Positions 60,372-64,000 of a DNA stretch of 64,000 bases are shown here, piece after piece. Below the pieces are notes generated by a model. That model did not search any database. It saw only the letters and a program-made list of their open reading frames with translations, and had not been told where the DNA came from. The DNA is from Anoxybacteroides rupiense (lineage in GTDB: Bacteria; Bacillota; Bacilli; Bacillales; Anoxybacillaceae). Location of the stretch: NCBI RefSeq assembly GCF_014196195.1, contig NZ_JACIDF010000006.1:62001-126000 (forward strand), written 5' to 3'. Numbering within the stretch: the stretch's first letter is position 1; each line of letters opens with the position of its first letter. The translations under genes were made by a program, and so were the position numbers.

Positions 60372-61344
60372 TCTTGTCTATAATGAAATGTTAAAAATTA
60401 TCCGTAAAAAGCGGTTATTTATTATTGCTGCCATTACCGCTGTTCTTGTGGCTTTATTTACATATGCGCAATTTAAGCATGTACAGGATGTGCAAAAACG
60501 GCTCGGCACGGCCGATTGGCGAACACAGCTTCAGCAGCAAATTATTGATACGCAAAATCGCTTGAATTCAAGCGGCATTGATGAAGAATGGCGTAAGTTT
60601 TTACAAATTCGCCTTCAGCAGCAACAATATTATTTAGACCACAACATTAATCCGTCGGCGCCAGGGGCTCCGACTTTTATGCGTACCTTTGTTGAAAACG
60701 CTATTGATCTGTTTCTTCCATTGATGGTAATGGTCGTAGTGGCTGATTTAGTTTCTTCAGAAGCAAGCGGAGGAACGATCAAATTATTGCTCACAAGGCC
60801 AATAAAGAGATGGAAAATCCTATTAAGCAAATATATCGCGATGTTATTGTCGATCTCCTTTATTGTCCTATCACTTGTATGTCTCTCATGGCTGATTTCC
60901 GGCGCTGTATTCGGATATGGCGGATGGAATTTGCCGCTGTTGACAGGGTTTACAATTCAAGGAGAAGAATTGAATACAGCCAATGTCCACTTAATTTCTC
61001 AATGGAAATATTTGTTGATGGAGCTAGGACTTGCTTGGTTTGTAGCTGTTGTTGTAGGAACATTGACATTTATGTTATCGGTATTAATAAGAAGCACGGC
61101 AGCCGTGATGGGAGTCATGCTGGCAGCCTTGATTTCTGGCGCTATTTTAGCGAACATGGTTTCTTCTTGGGAATCCGCCAAATATTTTTTTATGGTCAAT
61201 TTGCGTCTGACAGACTATATTAGTGGAACAGCGCCGCCGATTAATGGAATGACGCTCGGATTTTCGATGAGTGTTCTAGCGGTATGGGGAATCGCTGCCT
61301 TGCTTGTTGCTTTTTTCGTTTTTGTTAAGCGTGATGTTTATTAA
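60364..61344 (+). CDS. ABC-2 type permease
   Basis: 326 residues: one N-terminal helix, an extracytoplasmic segment rich in Gln (TQLQQQIIDTQNRLN, about 40-100), then five helices. The motif ASGGTIKLLLTRPIKRWKIL is the classic ABC-2/NatB permease loop. It starts with TTG (60364), overlapping the ATPase stop, with GGAGG 8 nt upstream. It forms the exporter with the preceding ATPase. Confidence 0.85.
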   Translation: MTDLVYNEMLKIIRKKRLFIIAAITAVLVALFTYAQFKHVQDVQKRLGTADWRTQLQQQIIDTQNRLNSSGIDEEWRKFLQIRLQQQQYYLDHNINPSAPGAPTFMRTFVENAIDLFLPLMVMVVVADLVSSEASGGTIKLLLTRPIKRWKILLSKYIAMLLSISFIVLSLVCLSWLISGAVFGYGGWNLPLLTGFTIQGEELNTANVHLISQWKYLLMELGLAWFVAVVVGTLTFMLSVLIRSTAAVMGVMLAALISGAILANMVSSWESAKYFFMVNLRLTDYISGTAPPINGMTLGFSMSVLAVWGIAALLVAFFVFVKRDVY

Positions 61345-61465
61345 TCCATTTTTTTATAAACACAGCTTGAGATGGAACGAATCTTCTTAAACAAGCCGGC
61401 TGTCAAAAATAAAAGAAAGTTCCAAACATTTTTTATTTATAATAGGATAAAAGGGAGGGATGAGA

Positions 61466-62083
61466 ATGGATGGAAAGATCAAAAAGCTGCAGCAGCGAAC
61501 TCCGTCACTGCTCGGCATCGAGCAGTTCGCCAAATTTGCCATTCTGCTGCCGCTGATAAAAAAAGAGAAAGAAACTCATCTGTTATTTGAGGTTCGCTCA
61601 CTTCAGCTTCGGCGACAGCCTGGGGAAATTTGTTTTCCAGGGGGCAAGGTCGATCATGACGATGAGAATGAACAAGCGGCCGCTATCCGTGAAACGTGCG
61701 AGGAGCTGGGAATCGAAAAAGATGCTATTCATGATGTATTTCCGCTTGATTATATGGTTTCCCCATTTGGGATGGTCCTTTATCCGTTTGTCGCTACTCT
61801 TGCTTCTCCTCGTTTAATAAAGCCGAATGAATCGGAAGTGGACGAAATCTTCACAGTGCCGTTGTCGTTTTTTTATGAGACGCAGCCAGAGATTTATCAT
61901 GTGCAGCTTCAAGCGTGTCCCGATGCCGATTTTCCTTTTGATAAAATTCCAGGAGGGAAAAACTATCGTTGGCGTCCGCGGCAAATTGATGAATACTTTT
62001 ATTATTATGAAGATAAGGTCATTTGGGGACTGACGGCAAAAATTGTTCATCATTTTATTGAGCTTCTTCGGTCAACGGAATAG
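61466..62083 (+). CDS. CoA pyrophosphatase-type Nudix hydrolase
   Basis: 205-residue Nudix enzyme. The Nudix box GGKVDHDDENEQAAAIRETCEELGI is complete (key residues Gly, Glu, Arg-Glu, Glu-Glu). It is preceded by FEVRSLQLRRQPGEICFPGG, the UPF0035 motif that defines the CoA diphosphatase subgroup (YeaB/NudL). It would cleave CoA to 3',5'-ADP and phosphopantetheine. ATG 61466 has the better spacing from AGGGAGG. It is followed by a bidirectional terminator. Confidence 0.87.
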   Translation: MDGKIKKLQQRTPSLLGIEQFAKFAILLPLIKKEKETHLLFEVRSLQLRRQPGEICFPGGKVDHDDENEQAAAIRETCEELGIEKDAIHDVFPLDYMVSPFGMVLYPFVATLASPRLIKPNESEVDEIFTVPLSFFYETQPEIYHVQLQACPDADFPFDKIPGGKNYRWRPRQIDEYFYYYEDKVIWGLTAKIVHHFIELLRSTE

Positions 62084-62089
62084 CCATAG

Positions 62090-62124
62090 AAACGTTTGGG
62101 CAGCAAAAACCCAAACGTTTTTTG
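62090..62124. terminator. bidirectional intrinsic terminator
   Basis: Perfect 11-bp stem AAACGTTTGGG / CCCAAACGTTT with a 9-nt loop and T tract. It lies between the converging Nudix and EamA genes. Confidence 0.92.
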
Positions 62125-62125
62125 T

Positions 62126-63019
62126 TTACATCTCCATCGCTTTTCTTGCCGCTATGCTTTGTCGCTTTTGCTTTCCACTTTGAACTTGAGCATAAATAAC
62201 ACCAAACAGGACGAGTGCAGCTCCAAAGTATCCTTTAAGCGGCAAAACCTCTCCTAAAAAGAGGTAGCCGAATAAAGCAGCAAAAACAGGTTCAAGTGAA
62301 AAAATTAAGCCAGTATAAGTGGCTGTCGTATATTTTTGAGCAACTGTTTGTACGACAAATCCAATTGCGCTGCAAAATATGCTTAAGGAGAAAATGGCGA
62401 TCCATGATTCTATTTGAGTTGGAATACTTGGCGATTCAAACAAAAGCGAGCATAAGGCTCCAAGACCTCCGCAAAAGCCAAGCTGCAGGACGCCAAGGGC
62501 AATGGAGTCAACGTTTTTGGTCAGCTGCCCGGTCATCATAATATGAGCCGCATACGATACAGCTGTCATTAGGCAGAATATATCCCCTTGGCTTATCGCG
62601 AAGCCGTGGTTTAATGTTAACAGTCCGATTCCGCACATGGCAGCGCCTGCGCCGATGATGACTCGTTTTTCTGGTTTTTTCTTTAAAAAGATAGCAGAAA
62701 ACAGCGGAACTAATACAACGGTGAATCCTACTAAAAAGCCCGCATGTGAAGTAGAGGTGGATTTTACGCCCACTGTAACGAACGCAAATACGAAAAATAA
62801 GATGGTTCCTAGAAGGGCTGCTCTTTTTACAATTTTTCGGTCAAGCTGAAGCAGCCGTCGATAAAAAATAAGGGACGATAAGCAAAAAGCAATGCCGAAT
62901 CTCCAAGCAATCAAGCTAAATGGTTGAATGGAATTTAGTCCCATCTTCATAAATAAGTAAGAAGAACCCCAAAATATCGTAATTAAAAATAGCATGACAT
63001 TTGCTTTCGTTTGACTCAT
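62126..63019 (-). CDS. EamA/DMT family exporter
   Basis: 297-residue, ten-helix EamA protein (MLFLITIFWGSSYLFMKMGL early; AKYTTATYTGLIFSLEPVFA-like AQKYTTATYTGLIFSLEPVF and GYLFLGEVLPLKGYFGAALV in the second repeat). It belongs to the same superfamily as the 29.6-31.4 kb pair but is distinct in sequence. It is divergent from a LysR gene with about 130 bp between starts, a common arrangement in which the LysR protein controls the exporter. The metabolite is unknown. Confidence 0.88.
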   Translation of the reverse strand: MSQTKANVMLFLITIFWGSSYLFMKMGLNSIQPFSLIAWRFGIAFCLSSLIFYRRLLQLDRKIVKRAALLGTILFFVFAFVTVGVKSTSTSHAGFLVGFTVVLVPLFSAIFLKKKPEKRVIIGAGAAMCGIGLLTLNHGFAISQGDIFCLMTAVSYAAHIMMTGQLTKNVDSIALGVLQLGFCGGLGALCSLLFESPSIPTQIESWIAIFSLSIFCSAIGFVVQTVAQKYTTATYTGLIFSLEPVFAALFGYLFLGEVLPLKGYFGAALVLFGVIYAQVQSGKQKRQSIAARKAMEM

Positions 63020-63148
63020 TGGTTGACCCTCTCCCTAAATTGTTGAATGGATTGTTTGGTGAATAGTATACATGTACAATGAATATAAGAAAATTGAATC
63101 TTTATCATATTTTTTATGAAAAAAATTCATGAAAAAGGAGCAAAATGG

Positions 63149-64000
63149 ATGTCGTTGACTAAGTTTGAAATATTCCATGCAGTGGTAGAGTTTGGCAGTC
63201 TTTCGAAAGCAGCGGAGGCTCTTCGTTTAACTCAATCGGCCATAAGCCATGCCATCGCGAGCTTGGAAGCGGAGTGGGGATTTTTGCTTTTACAGCGAGA
63301 CCGATCGGGTGTGCGTTTAACAAGCAATGGAGAGCAAGTATTGAAATTAGTGCGAGAAATACTAAACTGGAATGAAAAATTAAAACAGCAGGTCGCTGCT
63401 ATTAACGGATTAGAGGTTGGTATGGTGCGAATCGGCACTTTTACTAGTGTTTCAGCGCGATGGCTTCCCGGGGTCATTCGCATGTTTCATATGCACCATC
63501 CTTTGATCGAGATTAAACTGTTAGAAGGGGATTATGACGAGATTCGCCATTGGATTTCCAGTGGAGAGGTAGATTTTGGTTTTTTATCTTTAACAGCTGC
63601 GAAATCTTTAGAAACGATCCCTTTAAAGAAGGATCGAATGGTGTGCATGGTTCCACGGCAACACCATTTATCTGGAAAAACATCGATTCCACTCGAGCAG
63701 CTCGAAGAAGAGGAGTTTATTATGCCAAAATGGGGATACGACCATGATGTGAGAACTATATTAAAGGAAAATCGCGTGTTTCCGAAAGTGAAGTATGAGG
63801 TGGTAGAGGATCAAGCGATTATAGCTATGGTACAGCATGGGCTTGGCATCAGTATTTTGCCAGAAATGGCGCTTTTTCGAATGCCAGATGATCTTTGTAC
63901 CATCCATTTAGAGGGAGATTATTACCGGACGATTGGCATCGCAGCGTCATCTTTCTATCACCTTTCTCCTGCCGCCAAAACATTCATTCATTGCGTTCAA
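63149..64000 (+). CDS. LysR family regulator (C-terminus cut by window edge)
   Basis: 284 codons are visible; the end lies beyond the right edge, probably by only a few residues. The winged HTH at 1-60 reads GSLSKAAEALRLTQSAISHA. The substrate domain starts near residue 90 (VGMVRIGTFTSVSARWLPGV), and the C-terminal part contains QDAIIAMVQ-like DQAIIAMVQHGLGISILPEM. ATG 63149 with AAAGGAG 8 nt upstream; an out-of-frame ATG lies four bases earlier. It probably controls the divergent EamA exporter in response to an unknown metabolite. Confidence 0.87.
   Translation, partial: MSLTKFEIFHAVVEFGSLSKAAEALRLTQSAISHAIASLEAEWGFLLLQRDRSGVRLTSNGEQVLKLVREILNWNEKLKQQVAAINGLEVGMVRIGTFTSVSARWLPGVIRMFHMHHPLIEIKLLEGDYDEIRHWISSGEVDFGFLSLTAAKSLETIPLKKDRMVCMVPRQHHLSGKTSIPLEQLEEEEFIMPKWGYDHDVRTILKENRVFPKVKYEVVEDQAIIAMVQHGLGISILPEMALFRMPDDLCTIHLEGDYYRTIGIAASSFYHLSPAAKTFIHCVQ

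Noticed and set aside
1-64000. CRISPR array, prophage, rRNA or tRNA genes
   Set aside because: No regularly spaced repeats, phage structural genes or conserved RNA gene sequences were seen anywhere in the window.

Overview
The window reads as chromosomal DNA of a spore-forming, moderate-GC member of the Bacillaceae. The evidence is a gerA-type germinant receptor operon, a KinB-like sporulation kinase, a leucine-degradation operon in the same order as Bacillus subtilis yngJ-yngE, strong AGGAGG-type ribosome binding sites, many U-tract terminators and TTGACA/TATAAT promoters. The general look suggests a Geobacillus/Parageobacillus-like thermophile, but no species can be named from the sequence alone. 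No rRNA, tRNA, CRISPR array or prophage was seen.

Layout. 1-6.9 kb: a MATE pump cut by the left edge, a PAS histidine kinase, an AlaX-type tRNA editing protein and two convergent MFS transporters. 6.9-8.7 kb: a decayed IS607-family element (serine recombinase tnpA plus tnpB, both broken by frameshifts and stops), whose tnpB tail runs into the 5' end of an MFS gene. 9-12.8 kb: ilvA, two small conserved proteins, an alpha/beta hydrolase and a flavodoxin-fold reductase. 12.9-21.5 kb: a TetR regulator, two palindromic operators 30 bp apart, and seven leucine/isovalerate catabolism genes (acyl-CoA dehydrogenase, acyl-CoA ligase, biotin carboxylase, BCCP, HMG-CoA lyase, enoyl-CoA hydratase, carboxyltransferase) that would take isovaleryl-CoA to acetyl-CoA and acetoacetate.

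22-25.4 kb: a marR-emrA-emrB efflux operon and two small conserved proteins. 25.6-29.3 kb: a germinant receptor operon in the order B-A-C. 29.4-31.4 kb: two EamA exporters behind a short leader peptide and mutually exclusive hairpins that can hide or expose the ribosome binding site. 31.7-39.7 kb: a KinB-like kinase, a GntR/ABC operon and a cadCA cadmium/zinc efflux operon with its palindromic operator. 39.9-48.5 kb: a PAS-PP2C phosphatase, a heterodimeric ABC exporter with one degenerate ATP site, a MOSC protein, a coiled-coil protein, a thioredoxin-like protein and a gamma-glutamylcyclotransferase-like protein.

49-64 kb: a TauE/SafE permease behind a leader terminator; a monocistronic, divergent type I glutamine synthetase lacking the Arg62 equivalent of the B. 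subtilis enzyme; an IS200/IS605-type end remnant; and a sugar-acid operon (kdgK, MFS, LacI regulator, hexulose-phosphate synthase-like and hexulose-phosphate isomerase-like genes) under a cre-like site and a LacI-type operator. After these come an MBL-fold hydrolase, a GDSL esterase translationally coupled to an ABC exporter, a CoA-type Nudix hydrolase, an EamA exporter and a LysR regulator cut by the right edge.

The most promising leads are the EamA leader switch, the kdgK/HPS/PHI operon that has no KDPG aldolase nearby, and the glutamine synthetase paralogue.
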